A stretch of 64,000 nt of DNA from contig CP011806.1 in the NCBI GenBank assembly GCA_001664505.1, positions 5,323,873 through 5,387,872 of the forward strand. Reading direction: 5' to 3'. Origin of the DNA: Acidobacteria bacterium Mor1. Lineage in GTDB: Bacteria > Acidobacteriota > Polarisedimenticolia > Polarisedimenticolales > Polarisedimenticolaceae. The notes beneath the pieces are model-generated. The model saw nothing but the letters and a program-made list of their open reading frames with translations, did not search any database and was not told the origin of the DNA. A program made the translations under genes and the position numbers. Numbering within the stretch: position 1 is the first letter of the stretch; each line of letters begins with the position of its first letter. Positions 26,779-37,685 of this stretch are shown here, piece by piece.

Positions 26779-27132
26779 CTAGGACAGGATGATGCCCTTG
26801 GCCTTGCCTGCCAGGTAGAGCTGGACCAGTTCCTTGCCGCCGTCGGAGGTCGGCTTGTAGACGAGTTCGTCGCGGCGGATCTTGCCCGGGGCATCGACCA
26901 TCTTGCCCTTGGCGGAGGCGATCATCTTTTTGCCTTTGTACAGCTGGAGTTCGGCGGAGCCGCCGTTCTCGACGATCTTGACCTTGTAGCTGCCGGCCTT
27001 GAGCGCCTTGCCGGCCAGGGTCGTCTTGCCGTCGACCTTGATCCAGTGGTTGTCGGCCAGAGCCGGGGTCGCAAGCAGGGCAGCAGCGATCATCAGGATG
27101 GCGGCGGTACGGACCATGGTGTGCTTCAACAT
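26779..27132 (-). CDS. Small secreted protein of unknown function
   Basis: A 117-residue protein. Two start codons compete, ATG 27138 and ATG 27132. I prefer 27132 because GGAG then lies 8 bases away, against 2 for the first. The signal peptide is clear (TAAILMIAAALLATPALA, cleavage before DNHW). The mature part, about 90 residues, is Lys/Gly-rich and predicted to be all beta (HWIKVDGKTTLAGKALKAG, YKVKIVENGGSAELQLYKG). It recalls small periplasmic beta-barrel or beta-sandwich proteins, but I match no family. Note the many Lys residues relative to neighbours, giving a basic mature protein. Confidence 0.75.
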   Translation of the reverse strand: MLKHTMVRTAAILMIAAALLATPALADNHWIKVDGKTTLAGKALKAGSYKVKIVENGGSAELQLYKGKKMIASAKGKMVDAPGKIRRDELVYKPTSDGGKELVQLYLAGKAKGIILS

Positions 27133-27356
27133 GCGCATCTCTCCTTCGCCTCGTGGCGTGGTTGCCCTCCTCTCGCAAGCTACAACGCGGCAAATCGAGA
27201 ACTGTTGCGCGGCACCGGGGGCTTTTACGTTCTTTTTCAACGAGTGGCCGAGGGCTTACATCGCGCTCCAGGGCGGCGGTCGTCCCTGGCCTTCCCAGGG
27301 GGCGCAGAGGCGCCCGGTTTGGGTATGATCGGCTTCTGACCAAGGGGAGGATCGCG

Positions 27357-28733
27357 ATGCGTGTGCTGAAGTTCGTGGCCGTTCTTGCGTGTTTGACGGC
27401 GGTCGCCGTGGGAAACGTCGTTGCCTGTGAGGAGGACTCGCCTGCGATGCGCTGGGTCCGCACCATCGAGGCCCTGGACTGGGACGGTCTCCACGACCTG
27501 CTGGACGAGAACGCGACCTATCACGACCCGACCATGGAGTTCTTCGACCGGGAGGCGATCGAGCTCGCCGGCCGGGACGCGATCCGCGATTTCTGGCGCA
27601 AGGCGTCGGAGGACAGCGGCACCAGGAACCTGCGCTACACGGTGAACAACTGCTTCACCGCCGGAGCGACCACCGTTCTCGACCTGGATCTTTCCATCGA
27701 AGTTGCCGGGGAGTACTGGAACGTGGCGCTGGAACACCTTTCCCTTACGGGTACCCAGCGCACCGTCATTAGGGTCGATGGAGACCGCATCGTCGAGGTT
27801 TCGGATCTGGTGGACTACGGGGCGGCGGTCGCGGATATCGACCGCCTGCGCGAGAGCTGCGGCGCGGTGCGGCCCGAGGGCGGCGCACGGGTCGGCCCGG
27901 CGCCGGAACCGACCATGGGGCAGGTCCTCGAGTGTTCGAGTGCCGCCGACTGGCGGCGCCCGGATCCGGAGAACGTGCTGTATCTGCAACTCGACAGTGG
28001 CCGGGTCGTGATGGAGCTGGCTCCGGACTTCGCGCCGAACCATGTCGCCAACATCCGCACCCTGGTGCGGGAGGGTTTCTTCGACGGGCTGGCGATCATT
28101 CGCAGCCAGGAGAACTACGTGGTGCAGTGGGGGGACCCCGCGGATGGCCAGGAAGGGGCCCGTTCCCTGGGGAGCGCCGCGGCCAAACTCGTGGGGGAGT
28201 ATTTTCGTCCTGCCGCGGGACTGGACTTTCACGGGATCGAGAGCCGCGACGCCTACGCCGATGAGGTCGGTTTTGTCGCCGGCTTTCCCGTGGGCCGGGA
28301 CGGCGCCGGCGGCCGCGCCTGGCTGGCTCACTGTTACGCCAGTCTCGGCGCCGGCCGGGACGTCGCCTCCGACAGCGGCAACGGCGCCCAGCTCTACGTG
28401 GTTACCGGTCACGCGCCACGCCATCTGGACCGCAACGTGACGCTGGTCGGCCGGGTCATTCAGGGGATGGAGCATTTCACGACCCTGCCCCGGGGCACGG
28501 GAACACTCGGTTTCTTCGAAGACCCCGCCGACAACGTGCCGATCCGGTCGATCCGCCTCGAAGCCGACGTGCCCGAGAGTGAGCGCAGCTCCCTGGAATT
28601 GCTGCGCACCGACACCGGAACCTTCCGGCGTTTCGTCGACGCCCGGCGCAACCGGCGCGAGGGCTGGTTCCTGGATTCGGTGGGCCGGGTCGGACTTTGC
28701 AACGTGCCGCTGCCGGTGCGGGAGGCGCGCTAA
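27357..28733 (+). CDS. Secreted SnoaL-like / cyclophilin-type peptidyl-prolyl isomerase fusion
   Basis: A 458-residue exported protein with GGGGAGG before the ATG and a signal peptide (LKFVAVLACLTAVAVGNVVA). Residues about 25-140 look like a SnoaL/NTF2-like fold (MRWVRTIEALDWDGLHDLLD, a DENATYHDPTMEF strand, IRDFWRKA). Residues about 200-400 are a cyclophilin domain: LYLQLDSGRVVMELAPDFAP, the NIRTLVREGFFDGLAIIR segment and GAQLYVVTG near the end. The catalytic Arg region reads FDGLAIIRSQENYVVQWGD, where classical enzymes have FHRVIxxFMxQGGD, so the core is divergent. The C terminus adds about 40 Arg-rich residues. A periplasmic foldase joined to a small-ligand or dimerisation domain is inferred. 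Confidence 0.82.
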   Translation: MRVLKFVAVLACLTAVAVGNVVACEEDSPAMRWVRTIEALDWDGLHDLLDENATYHDPTMEFFDREAIELAGRDAIRDFWRKASEDSGTRNLRYTVNNCFTAGATTVLDLDLSIEVAGEYWNVALEHLSLTGTQRTVIRVDGDRIVEVSDLVDYGAAVADIDRLRESCGAVRPEGGARVGPAPEPTMGQVLECSSAADWRRPDPENVLYLQLDSGRVVMELAPDFAPNHVANIRTLVREGFFDGLAIIRSQENYVVQWGDPADGQEGARSLGSAAAKLVGEYFRPAAGLDFHGIESRDAYADEVGFVAGFPVGRDGAGGRAWLAHCYASLGAGRDVASDSGNGAQLYVVTGHAPRHLDRNVTLVGRVIQGMEHFTTLPRGTGTLGFFEDPADNVPIRSIRLEADVPESERSSLELLRTDTGTFRRFVDARRNRREGWFLDSVGRVGLCNVPLPVREAR

Positions 28734-28801
28734 ACGTCGTAGTCCCTCCGCAACAGCGGGTGTAGACTCGGATCAATTCCGATCGCATGAAGGGGGCTAC
28801 C

Positions 28802-30202
28802 ATGCATCACCGCCGGCGCGGGACCACCGCTCTATCGTTCTGGGTCGCACTCTTTTGGAGCTTCGGCGCGACCTGTGCCCAGGAGCTTCGCTGGGAGCAG
28901 CTGACCATCTCGGGGCCGCCGGCTTCGGTCGCCCCGAAGAGTGTCTTCGACCCGCTTCGCGGCGTGCACGTCCTCTTCGGAGGCACCACCCCGTCCGGCC
29001 GCCACCTTTCGGACACCTGGGAGTTCGATGGTGAGTCGTGGACGCGGATCGCGACCTCGACGGTTCCGCCGGGGCGCCGTGGCCACGTCATGGCCTTCGA
29101 CCGCGCCAGGGGAGTGGTGGTGATGTTCGGAGGTGGGCCGGGATACCTCTCGGACACCTGGGAATACGACGGCTCCGACTGGACCCGAATTGCGACCCCG
29201 ACCGTGCCGCCGGGAAACTGGCAGCAGGCGATGGCCTACGATCCGATCCGCGAGGTCATGGTGATGTTCGGTGGCCAGGTTTCAGGCGGGAGGAATACGA
29301 ACGCAACCTGGGAGTACGACGGCTTCGATTGGCGTCCCGTGGCGGTCTCCGGCCCCCAGGCTCGCAAGGGGCCGGCGATGGCCTGGAGTGAGGAACTCGG
29401 AGGGGTCCTGCTATTCGGCGGCGCTACCGGGTTCGATGTTTTCGGCGATCTGAACGACACCTGGAAGTTCGATGGGAGAAACTGGACCCGCATCCGGCCG
29501 AGCCTGGGCCCGTCAATCCGCGGCGAGCACGGCATGGTGGGCCTGTCTCGCGCAGACGGCGTGCTGCTGTTCGGCGGCTTCCAGGGCGACCGATTGACCA
29601 CGTTCCGCGTCCTCGGAGATCTGTGGCGTTTTCGCCAGGGCACCTGGGAGCCGGTTGCGTCTTCCAACTTGCCGTCGCCACGGAATCTGTTCGCCATGAG
29701 CTTTGACCCGCTGCGAAAGCAGGTGTTGGTCCATGGGGGGCGGGTGACGAGGACACAGTACGTCGATGAGACCTGGGTGCTCAACTTCCCCCGGTCCGCT
29801 TCGGAGTTTGCCTCGCTCTCCCCGCGCTTCGTGCGCGCACGATTGGGAGAGCCGGGGGGCGAGGGTTTTCGCGCAGCAATCGCGTTCGAGCTCGACCCGG
29901 GCAGCGACGGAATCGACCCGGCCCGTGAGTCGATCGTGATCGCCTTCGGCCCCTTCGAGACCGAGATCCCCGCCGGTTCCCTGGACTGCGTCGAGGGAAG
30001 CTGTCGTCTGGGGCCTGGTTACGAGCCGGTTCGGGAGCTCGTGGTCACCGAGTCCGAGTTGCTGCTGGACGTTCAGGGTCTGGACCTCAGCGGCCTGGCC
30101 AACCCCGTGAGTCTCGCGGTTGCCATCGGTAACGACTCGGGGAGCGCCACGTTGCGGCTTTCCGGCTCGCTGGTGGCGGGGGAGACACCCGGCGTTCAGT
30201 GA
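28802..30202 (+). CDS. Secreted Kelch-repeat beta-propeller protein
   Basis: A 466-residue exported protein. I take the ATG at 28802, preceded by AAGGGGG, over that at 28787. The signal peptide ends near AQE. Repeats of the Kelch/galactose-oxidase type fill residues about 40-330. Each carries a V-x-MFGG turn and a DTWE-[FY]-DG-x-W strand, for example VLFGGTTP, DTWEYDGSDWTRIA, VMVMFGG and LLFGG, five to six in all, enough for a propeller. The C-terminal 130 residues are an unrelated beta domain with Asp/Glu-rich segments. The role is unknown, probably surface or periplasmic binding. No oxidase metal ligands are apparent. Confidence 0.82.
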   Translation: MHHRRRGTTALSFWVALFWSFGATCAQELRWEQLTISGPPASVAPKSVFDPLRGVHVLFGGTTPSGRHLSDTWEFDGESWTRIATSTVPPGRRGHVMAFDRARGVVVMFGGGPGYLSDTWEYDGSDWTRIATPTVPPGNWQQAMAYDPIREVMVMFGGQVSGGRNTNATWEYDGFDWRPVAVSGPQARKGPAMAWSEELGGVLLFGGATGFDVFGDLNDTWKFDGRNWTRIRPSLGPSIRGEHGMVGLSRADGVLLFGGFQGDRLTTFRVLGDLWRFRQGTWEPVASSNLPSPRNLFAMSFDPLRKQVLVHGGRVTRTQYVDETWVLNFPRSASEFASLSPRFVRARLGEPGGEGFRAAIAFELDPGSDGIDPARESIVIAFGPFETEIPAGSLDCVEGSCRLGPGYEPVRELVVTESELLLDVQGLDLSGLANPVSLAVAIGNDSGSATLRLSGSLVAGETPGVQ

Positions 30203-30327
30203 GCCGCTCTCTTCTCGGGGTTATCTCGGGTTTCCAGTCTTGGTGTTCGTATATGTTCGGATAAATCCCTTGAAATCCGAATCCTCTCGGCGTATTCACT
30301 CCGCCAAACCGACGAGAGGAGACATCC

Positions 30328-31785
30328 ATGGGATCCGACCTGCGCCGTATCGAGCTTCTCGAGCTCCTGGATCGATTGCTCCAGTCCTGGTGGACCGTGG
30401 TCGCCGGGGTCGCTCTGGGCCTTGCCGGCGGCCTGATCGCCCTGAACCAAACCCCGGCGGTCTATGAGGCTGCGACGTCGGTTCTCGTCGTGACGAGCGG
30501 ATTGCCCGCCGCCGCCGAGGATCGGAACATCGAGCGGGAGTTGCCCCTTCGGGTGGCGACTCTGGAAGAGTCAGTAGTTCGGGGAGCCCCCGACGTTGCT
30601 GCACTTCTGGATCACGCCGAGTTCCGTTTCGCTCGTTCGGTGTTCGAGGTCCGCTATCGGAACGGTGCTGCAGCCGCTGCTCGGGATGGTGCAGATCGAA
30701 TTGCTCGGGCCTACGTCGTTGCACAGGCAGAGGAAGCGGGGCGACATGCGCGGGAGCGTATTCGCGTGCTCGAGCAGATTGCAGAGCGGTTGCGGAAAGA
30801 ACTCGACGTCCGCGAGCAGCGAATCGCCGAGTTCCGCTCGGGCCAGATGGGGTACTCCGAAGAGGAACAGGGTCGGCAACTCGATGCAGCGCGCGTGGAG
30901 CTGGCCGGGGTCGTTGCCTCGCTTGAAGCGAAGCAGCAGATCCTGGAGTCGATGATTCGTGCAGACGACGTAACGCCAACGCCGCAGTCGAGGACGCGCG
31001 GGGAGTTCTCCGAAGCGGCCCCACCCGAGTCTCCCGAAGTCGCCGCTCTGCAACAGGAACTCGAGCAACTCCGGGAGCGCTACGTCGACGGGCATCCCGA
31101 CATCCAGGCCCTGCTGCGCAGAATCGAGCGCGCGAAGAGACGCCACGTCGAGCAGTTGCAGGCAGGGGAGGCCGGGTCAAAGCCCGAGCGGATCCGGCTG
31201 ACCGATTCGATGATCAACATGACGCGAGGGAACGATCGTCTCGAAGATCGACGGATGGGTCTCGAACGGGAGATCATGGCCCTAAAGAAACGGATTGAAG
31301 GGCTTCGGGGCGACATCGCCGAACACCAGCGGGCGCTGGCTCATGGCCCCGAGCGTCAGCGACGCCTTGGAGAACTCAGCGAAGGCGTGCGCGTCATGCG
31401 GTTGCAGTATGAACAACATCTGGCGCGTCTAGAGCAGGAGCGGAACGCCCAGCTGATTCTCGACGAGGAGCAGGGGACGCGCTTCGAGGTTCTCGCCGCA
31501 GCCCCGTTGCCCGATGCACCGATCCACCCGTCGGTTTCGCTCTACCTCGGCGGGGGCGTCCTCTGTGGACTACTGTTGTTCGTCGGCCCCTTGTCGTTGC
31601 GCGAGCTCTGGCGCCCGATCGTTCGCTCCTCCAGGGGGTTGGCGTTGCTCGACGATCTTCCGGTGCTCACATCGATTCCTCGGGTGAATACTCCCTCGAC
31701 CCTGCGGCGTCTGTGCCATCTCCGCAACTTCTCGCTCTCGACGGCAGCGATCCTGTTGCTGGCAGCCGTCGTCAAGTTGCAGTAA
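30328..31785 (+). CDS. Wzz/GumC-like polysaccharide chain-length or export protein
   Basis: A 485-residue inner-membrane protein with two membrane segments, near 20-42 (WWTVVAGVALGLAGGLIAL) and near 395-415 (VSLYLGGGVLCGLLLFVG), enclosing a long coiled-coil region at about 120-360. This is the layout of polysaccharide co-polymerases. The N-terminal periplasmic part (TPAVYEAATSVLVVT) matches the family's opening. No C-terminal tyrosine-kinase domain is fused. It ends in a hydrophobic tail (LSTAAILLLAAVVKL) with no BY-kinase partner nearby. GAGGAG precedes the ATG. The next gene, a Ser/Thr kinase, follows after 39 bases. No glycan-assembly cluster is in the window, so the cognate polysaccharide is unknown. 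Confidence 0.82.
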   Translation: MGSDLRRIELLELLDRLLQSWWTVVAGVALGLAGGLIALNQTPAVYEAATSVLVVTSGLPAAAEDRNIERELPLRVATLEESVVRGAPDVAALLDHAEFRFARSVFEVRYRNGAAAAARDGADRIARAYVVAQAEEAGRHARERIRVLEQIAERLRKELDVREQRIAEFRSGQMGYSEEEQGRQLDAARVELAGVVASLEAKQQILESMIRADDVTPTPQSRTRGEFSEAAPPESPEVAALQQELEQLRERYVDGHPDIQALLRRIERAKRRHVEQLQAGEAGSKPERIRLTDSMINMTRGNDRLEDRRMGLEREIMALKKRIEGLRGDIAEHQRALAHGPERQRRLGELSEGVRVMRLQYEQHLARLEQERNAQLILDEEQGTRFEVLAAAPLPDAPIHPSVSLYLGGGVLCGLLLFVGPLSLRELWRPIVRSSRGLALLDDLPVLTSIPRVNTPSTLRRLCHLRNFSLSTAAILLLAAVVKLQ

Positions 31786-31824
31786 GGCCGGGCACTACGC
31801 GGGAGGACGGGATACCCTGATCCG

Positions 31825-34482
31825 ATGAGCCACCCACCGGACAACGCGCGGGTCCTCGAACTGTTCAACGCGGTGCTGGAACTCACACCCGAGCAGCGCG
31901 ACACGTTCCTGCAGGAGGCCTGTGGCGGCGACGAAGTGCTGTTGGGTCAGGTCCACGACCTGATTCGAGACCACGATGCGGCGCGCACGACCTCGGTCGT
32001 CGCCCACCCTCCCGGCCGCAACCCGGAGTCCATCGGCCCCTACAAGGTGCTGGAACGCTTGGGCGAAGGAGGGATGGGGGTGGTCTTCCTCGCCGAGCAG
32101 TCTCAGCCGGTGCGCCGTCGGGTGGCGATCAAGGTCATTCGCGGGGAACTGGTGACCCGGGAGATGGTCGCCCGCTTTCAGGTCGAGCGGGACGCATTGG
32201 CGCGGATGGATCATCCGGGGATCTCCCGGATCCTCGACGCCGGCGAGACCGAGGAGGGCAACCCCTACTTCGTGATGGAGCACGTCGCCGGCGTGCCGTT
32301 CCTCGAGTACTGCGATGCCGGCCGGCTCGGGATCGAGGAGCGGCTGCGGTTGTTCGTCGAGGTGTGCAACGCCGTGCAGCATGCGCATCAACGCGGCGTG
32401 ATTCATCGGGACATCAAGCCGTCCAACGTGCTGGTCACCGAACAGGACGGCAAAGCGGTGCCCAAGGTGATCGACTTCGGCGTGGCCAAGGCGACCCATC
32501 AGCCTCTCGGAGAGTTGACCGTCCACACCCGGGCCGGCGGCCTGGTCGGGACCCCGGAGTACATGAGCCCCGAGCAGGCCAAGGCCACACCGCTGGATGT
32601 CGACACCCGGGCCGATGTGTACGCGCTGGGGGTGCTGCTCTATCAGCTCCTCACCGGGAGCCTGCCGTTCCGCTTTGCCCCGACGGCGGACCTCGCAGAG
32701 ATCCAGCGGGTGATCGCCGAACGGGACCCGGACTCACCGAGCACCCGGGTCCGCATCGAAGGCAACGCTGCCGCCGCGGCGTGCAGGGCCACCGGCGTCA
32801 GCGCCCTGGCGCGGCGGCTGCGCGGCGACCTGGACTGGATCACCCTCAAGGCGTTGGAGAAGGAACGTGGTCGCCGCTACGGGTCCGCGTCGGAACTGGG
32901 GGCCGACGTCAACCGCTACCTGGCGATGGATCCGGTTTCCGCCGGTCCTCCCAGCTTCTTCTACCGGCTGCGCAAGCTCGTGCGGAGGCACAAGCTGGAA
33001 GCCGCGTTCGTCGGGTTGCTGATGGTGCTTCTGGCCGGCTTTGCTCTGCGCGAACGGATCCAGGCGTCGCGCATCGCCCGAGAGGCGGCGACGACCCAGG
33101 CGGTTTCCGACTTTCTCGTCGACCTGTTCGAAGTTGCCGACCCCAATGAGGCACGCGGCAACCGGGTGACCGCCCGAGAGATCCTCGATCGGGGCGCCAT
33201 CGAGGTGCGGCGCCGGCTCGAGGACCAGCCGGTGGTCGGTTCCCGGCTGCTCGGCGTCATCGGCAACGTCTATTCGAATCTCGGCCTGTGGACTCGTGCC
33301 GAACCGTTGTTGCTGCAGTCCTACGAGCAACGCCTCGAAGCCCAGGGCCCGGCTCATCCGGACACCCTGAGGTCTCGGGCGGACCTGGCGAAGCTCTACG
33401 GCCGGTTGGGACGCTACGACGAGGCGGAGTCGATCCAACGGGAGATTCTGGAGACACGCCGCCGGGTGCTAGGCGCGGAGGATCCGGAGACCCTGCGTGG
33501 GATGGTGGCGCTGGGAGATACCCTGCGCCGTCTGTCACGCTACGACGAAGCGGAGTCGTTGTTCGCCGCGGCGTTGGATGCCCAGCGTTTGCAGCTGGGA
33601 GAAACGCATCCCGATGCCCTGGACAGCCTGCTCAGCATGGCGTTCTTGCGTCAGGCCCAGGGGCAGTACGACGAGGCTCTCGAGTTGGCCCGGGAGGCGC
33701 TGGAACTGCACGCGTCTTCCCTGGGCCGGGACCATCCGGCGACGTTCATGGCGATGGACGTGGTCGCGATGCTCCATACCAATCACGGCGCTTACGCCGA
33801 GGCTGCCGAGGTTCACCGCGAGATCCTGGAGTTACGCCGCGAGGTGATGGGCTCCGAGCATCCGTCGGTGTTCAACACCCTCAACAATCTGGCGAACACA
33901 CACTCCTACCGGGGTGAGTTCGAGGCCGCGGAACCGCTCTACCAGGAAGCTCTTGAAGCCCAGCGTCGCCTGGTGGGCGCCGATCATCCCGATACCCTCA
34001 ACACTCTGGACAACCTGGCCGCCCTGGCTCTGGTGACGAAGAACTACGGGCTGGCCGAGGTGCTGTTGCTCGACGCGGTCGAGAGTCGCCGCCGGGTCAA
34101 CGGTCCGAGGCACAGCGACACCCTGCTGGCCATGGGCAACCTCGCCGTGCTGCGCCGCTCTCAGGAACAATTCACCGAGGCGGAATCGCTCTACCTTCAG
34201 ATCCTGGAGGGCCAGCGGCAGACGCTGGGTGAGGACCACCCGGACACCGCGCTCACCATCCACGGCCTGGCCTGTGTCCTGCGCGAACTGGTCCGCGAGG
34301 AGGAATCCGACCGGCTGTTCCGCCAGGCGCAAAAGGTGTTTGACGCGCGGTTCGAACCGGCCCATCCCTGGCCGGTCGAGAACCTCAAGCAGCACTCCAT
34401 CCTGTTGCGCAACATGAAACGGGATGTCGAGGCCGAGGAGATGGAGCGGCGGGTTTTCGCCCTGATGGACTCGTCGGAGTAG
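31825..34482 (+). CDS. Transmembrane Ser/Thr protein kinase with TPR sensor domain
   Basis: An 885-residue PknB-like kinase. An N-terminal helical segment (LFNAVLELTPEQRDTFLQEA), usual in acidobacterial and planctomycete kinases, precedes the catalytic domain at about 70-350: GEGGMGVVF loop, VAIKVI lysine, [27 protein letters not shown]. All key residues are intact. A single membrane segment lies at about 393-410 (AAFVGLLMVLLAGFAL). Residues about 440-870 hold regular 42-residue Kinesin-light-chain-type TPRs (RYDEAESL, HPDTLNTLDNLA), presumably extracytoplasmic. It is likely to sense a peptide or protein partner outside and phosphorylate cytoplasmic targets. It belongs to the same family as the gene at 48614-50980 but has no adjacent sigma factor. 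Confidence 0.94.
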   Translation: MSHPPDNARVLELFNAVLELTPEQRDTFLQEACGGDEVLLGQVHDLIRDHDAARTTSVVAHPPGRNPESIGPYKVLERLGEGGMGVVFLAEQSQPVRRRVAIKVIRGELVTREMVARFQVERDALARMDHPGISRILDAGETEEGNPYFVMEHVAGVPFLEYCDAGRLGIEERLRLFVEVCNAVQHAHQRGVIHRDIKPSNVLVTEQDGKAVPKVIDFGVAKATHQPLGELTVHTRAGGLVGTPEYMSPEQAKATPLDVDTRADVYALGVLLYQLLTGSLPFRFAPTADLAEIQRVIAERDPDSPSTRVRIEGNAAAAACRATGVSALARRLRGDLDWITLKALEKERGRRYGSASELGADVNRYLAMDPVSAGPPSFFYRLRKLVRRHKLEAAFVGLLMVLLAGFALRERIQASRIAREAATTQAVSDFLVDLFEVADPNEARGNRVTAREILDRGAIEVRRRLEDQPVVGSRLLGVIGNVYSNLGLWTRAEPLLLQSYEQRLEAQGPAHPDTLRSRADLAKLYGRLGRYDEAESIQREILETRRRVLGAEDPETLRGMVALGDTLRRLSRYDEAESLFAAALDAQRLQLGETHPDALDSLLSMAFLRQAQGQYDEALELAREALELHASSLGRDHPATFMAMDVVAMLHTNHGAYAEAAEVHREILELRREVMGSEHPSVFNTLNNLANTHSYRGEFEAAEPLYQEALEAQRRLVGADHPDTLNTLDNLAALALVTKNYGLAEVLLLDAVESRRRVNGPRHSDTLLAMGNLAVLRRSQEQFTEAESLYLQILEGQRQTLGEDHPDTALTIHGLACVLRELVREEESDRLFRQAQKVFDARFEPAHPWPVENLKQHSILLRNMKRDVEAEEMERRVFALMDSSE

Positions 34483-34492
34483 GGCCGGCGTC

Positions 34493-35643
<1,151 letters not shown>

Positions 35644-35647
<4 letters not shown>

Positions 35648-36627
35648 TCCCGCAGCTCCCGGCCGGTCAGTTCGGTGAAGACCTCTTCCAGGCTCGGTGC
35701 TTCGACCCGCAGACCCTCGATCTCGGCGCCGGAGACCCGCACCCGTTCGAGCACCGAGGGGAGTTCCGCCGCGACGTCGTGGAGGGTGCCGCGCAGCACG
35801 CCGCCCTCGAGGGCGAACCCGTCGAGGGGGAGCGCGGCGGGGGCGTGGGAGAGGGTGATCGTGACCCGGCGTTCGCCGAGGATCGTATGTGCGGCCAGTT
35901 CGGCGAGGGTTCCCTCGGCGCGCACCTGGCCCCGGTCGAGGATCAGCATCCGGTCGCAGCGGGACTCGATCTCGTCAAGCTGGTGGCTGCTCTGGAGCAG
36001 GGACGCGCCCCGGGCGCGCAGGCCGTCGAGCATGGTCCAGATCCGCTGACGCCCCTGGGGGTCGACGCCGACCGTCGGCTCATCGAGCAGAACCACCTTC
36101 GGTTGGTGCAGCACTCCGCAGGCGATATTGAGCCGGCGCTTCATCCCCTCGGAGAACTGACGCACCGGTACTGCGGCCCGGGAAGCGAGCCCGGTCCAGT
36201 CCAGCGCCCATTCGATGCGCTCGGCCAGTTGGGGTGGCCGCACACCGTGAAGACGGCCGAAGACATCCAGGTTTTCCCGGGCGGTCAACATCGGGTAGAG
36301 CGCAAGTTCCTGGGGGACCAGTCCGAGACCCGCACCGGCGCTGCCGCGCCCCTCGACCCGTGTTCCGAACAGGGCGATCACGCCGGCGTCCAGGGACTGA
36401 AGCCCGGAGATCGAGCGCATCAGGGTGGTCTTGCCGGCCCCGTTGGGGCCGATCAGGCCGATCCATTCCCCGGGGTGAAGGGTCAGGTCGACCCCGTCCA
36501 GCGCCTGGAGATCGCCGTACCGCTTGCGGGCCCGGTGGACCCGCAGCGCGGCCGACGCATCGGTCAGGCCGTCCGGCCCTTCCAGGGAACCGGCTGACCG
36601 AAGGTCTGCTTGAGGAGTGCGAACCAT
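35644..36627 (-). CDS. ABC transporter ATP-binding protein
   Basis: A 327-residue ABC-2-type ATPase: Walker [10 protein letters not shown] near 66, Q-loop VPQELALYP, signature FSEGMKRRL, Walker [14 protein letters not shown] and the H-loop SSHQLDEIE. About 100 extra residues at the C terminus ([14 protein letters not shown] onward) form the accessory domain seen in exporters of the DrrA/NatA group. The only ATG is at 36627, which overlaps the glycosyltransferase gene by 64 bases. A CTG further in (GGAAGGG upstream) is conceivable, since the domain proper begins near residue 30. It pairs with the permease through an ATGA overlap. Confidence 0.92.
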
Positions 36628-37685
36628 TGAATTGCCAGTAGCCCCAGGATTCCGAACGGATGAAGTATCGCCCCGATCCACGATTGTCCGAAGCGCAGGG
36701 CCAGTCCGAAGCGGGTGGCAAACGCCAACCCCGTTCCGGCCAGCGCCCAGCCTAGCACCGTCGGTATGCCGGCAGCTGCGGCGACGCCGGCCAGCAGCAG
36801 CGGCAACACCTGTCCGCCGAACAACAGCACCGTCCACGGCAGGATACCGCCGGGGGACGCCATGCCCTCGGTGGCGTTCTTGGCCAGGCCGCTCCAGACG
36901 GCGGCGGCCGAGTCGTACATCCGGCAGTCGGCGATGTCGGTGGCGTCGAACAGGTCGGTGGGCCGGCCGGCCTTGCGGAAGGCCCGGGGCAGGGTAATGC
37001 CGTCGTGGCGCGAACTCCGGATGGCCGCATGACCGCCGGACGCGAGATAGCCGCTGCGCCGGACCGCCATCAACTGGCCGCAGCCCGCCGAGTAGGCCGG
37101 CTGGGTCGTGAAGCGCACGCCGGGGAAGGGTAGGAAGCCGAGCAACACGAAGTGAATCAATGGCAGCAGCATGCGTTCGGCAAGGCTGCCCGTGATCTGG
37201 CGGGGCACGCCGCTTAGCAGGTCGAGGCCGCGCTTCTCCATCAGGCCGGCGATGCGGGACAGCGCGTCCGGCTTCAGCGTGACGTCGGCGTCGACGAACA
37301 GCATCAAATCGTGCCTGGCCTCGAGGGCCAGCGCCGCGCAGGCATGCTGCTTACCGCACCACCCGGCCGGCAGCGCCGGCGCACGGGCAAGGCGTACTCT
37401 CGGATCTTCCCGGGAGATACGGTTGACGATCTCGGCTGTACGGTCGGTCGAGGCGTCGTCCATCACGACCACTTCGAGGTCGACCCCGCGGCTCTGCCGC
37501 AGGGCCGCCAACGCACGTCCGATGGTTCGTTCCTCGTCCCGCGCAGGAATCAGCACCGAGATGCCGTGCCGGGCTCCGGCGGTCGCTCTCGGCGCGCTGC
37601 GGTAGAAAAGCAGGTTGAGGGCGACCATGCTGCAGGGGATCGCGGCGAGGATGAAGGCGGCGACGGCGAGGATCTCGAGGGTCAT
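36564..37685 (-). CDS. Carotenoid-type glycosyltransferase (CrtQ/CruC-like, GT2)
   Basis: A 373-residue membrane-bound family-2 glycosyltransferase. It begins with a membrane helix (ILAVAAFILAAIPCSMVAL), then the GT-A core: ISVLIPARDEERTIGRAL, VVVMDDASTDRTAEI, GWCGKQHACAAL and the metal-binding LFVDADVTL. Three or four C-terminal helices follow, and the tail VPWKGR is also seen at the end of Staphylococcus CrtQ (VEWKGR). Position between an acyltransferase and two carotenoid oxidoreductases supports transfer of a sugar to a C30 carotenoid acid. The start overlaps the acyltransferase stop (ATGA). A hopanoid-type GT2 was considered, but the context favours carotenoid. Confidence 0.85.
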   Translation of the reverse strand: MTLEILAVAAFILAAIPCSMVALNLLFYRSAPRATAGARHGISVLIPARDEERTIGRALAALRQSRGVDLEVVVMDDASTDRTAEIVNRISREDPRVRLARAPALPAGWCGKQHACAALALEARHDLMLFVDADVTLKPDALSRIAGLMEKRGLDLLSGVPRQITGSLAERMLLPLIHFVLLGFLPFPGVRFTTQPAYSAGCGQLMAVRRSGYLASGGHAAIRSSRHDGITLPRAFRKAGRPTDLFDATDIADCRMYDSAAAVWSGLAKNATEGMASPGGILPWTVLLFGGQVLPLLLAGVAAAAGIPTVLGWALAGTGLAFATRFGLALRFGQSWIGAILHPFGILGLLAIQWFALLKQTFGQPVPWKGRTA

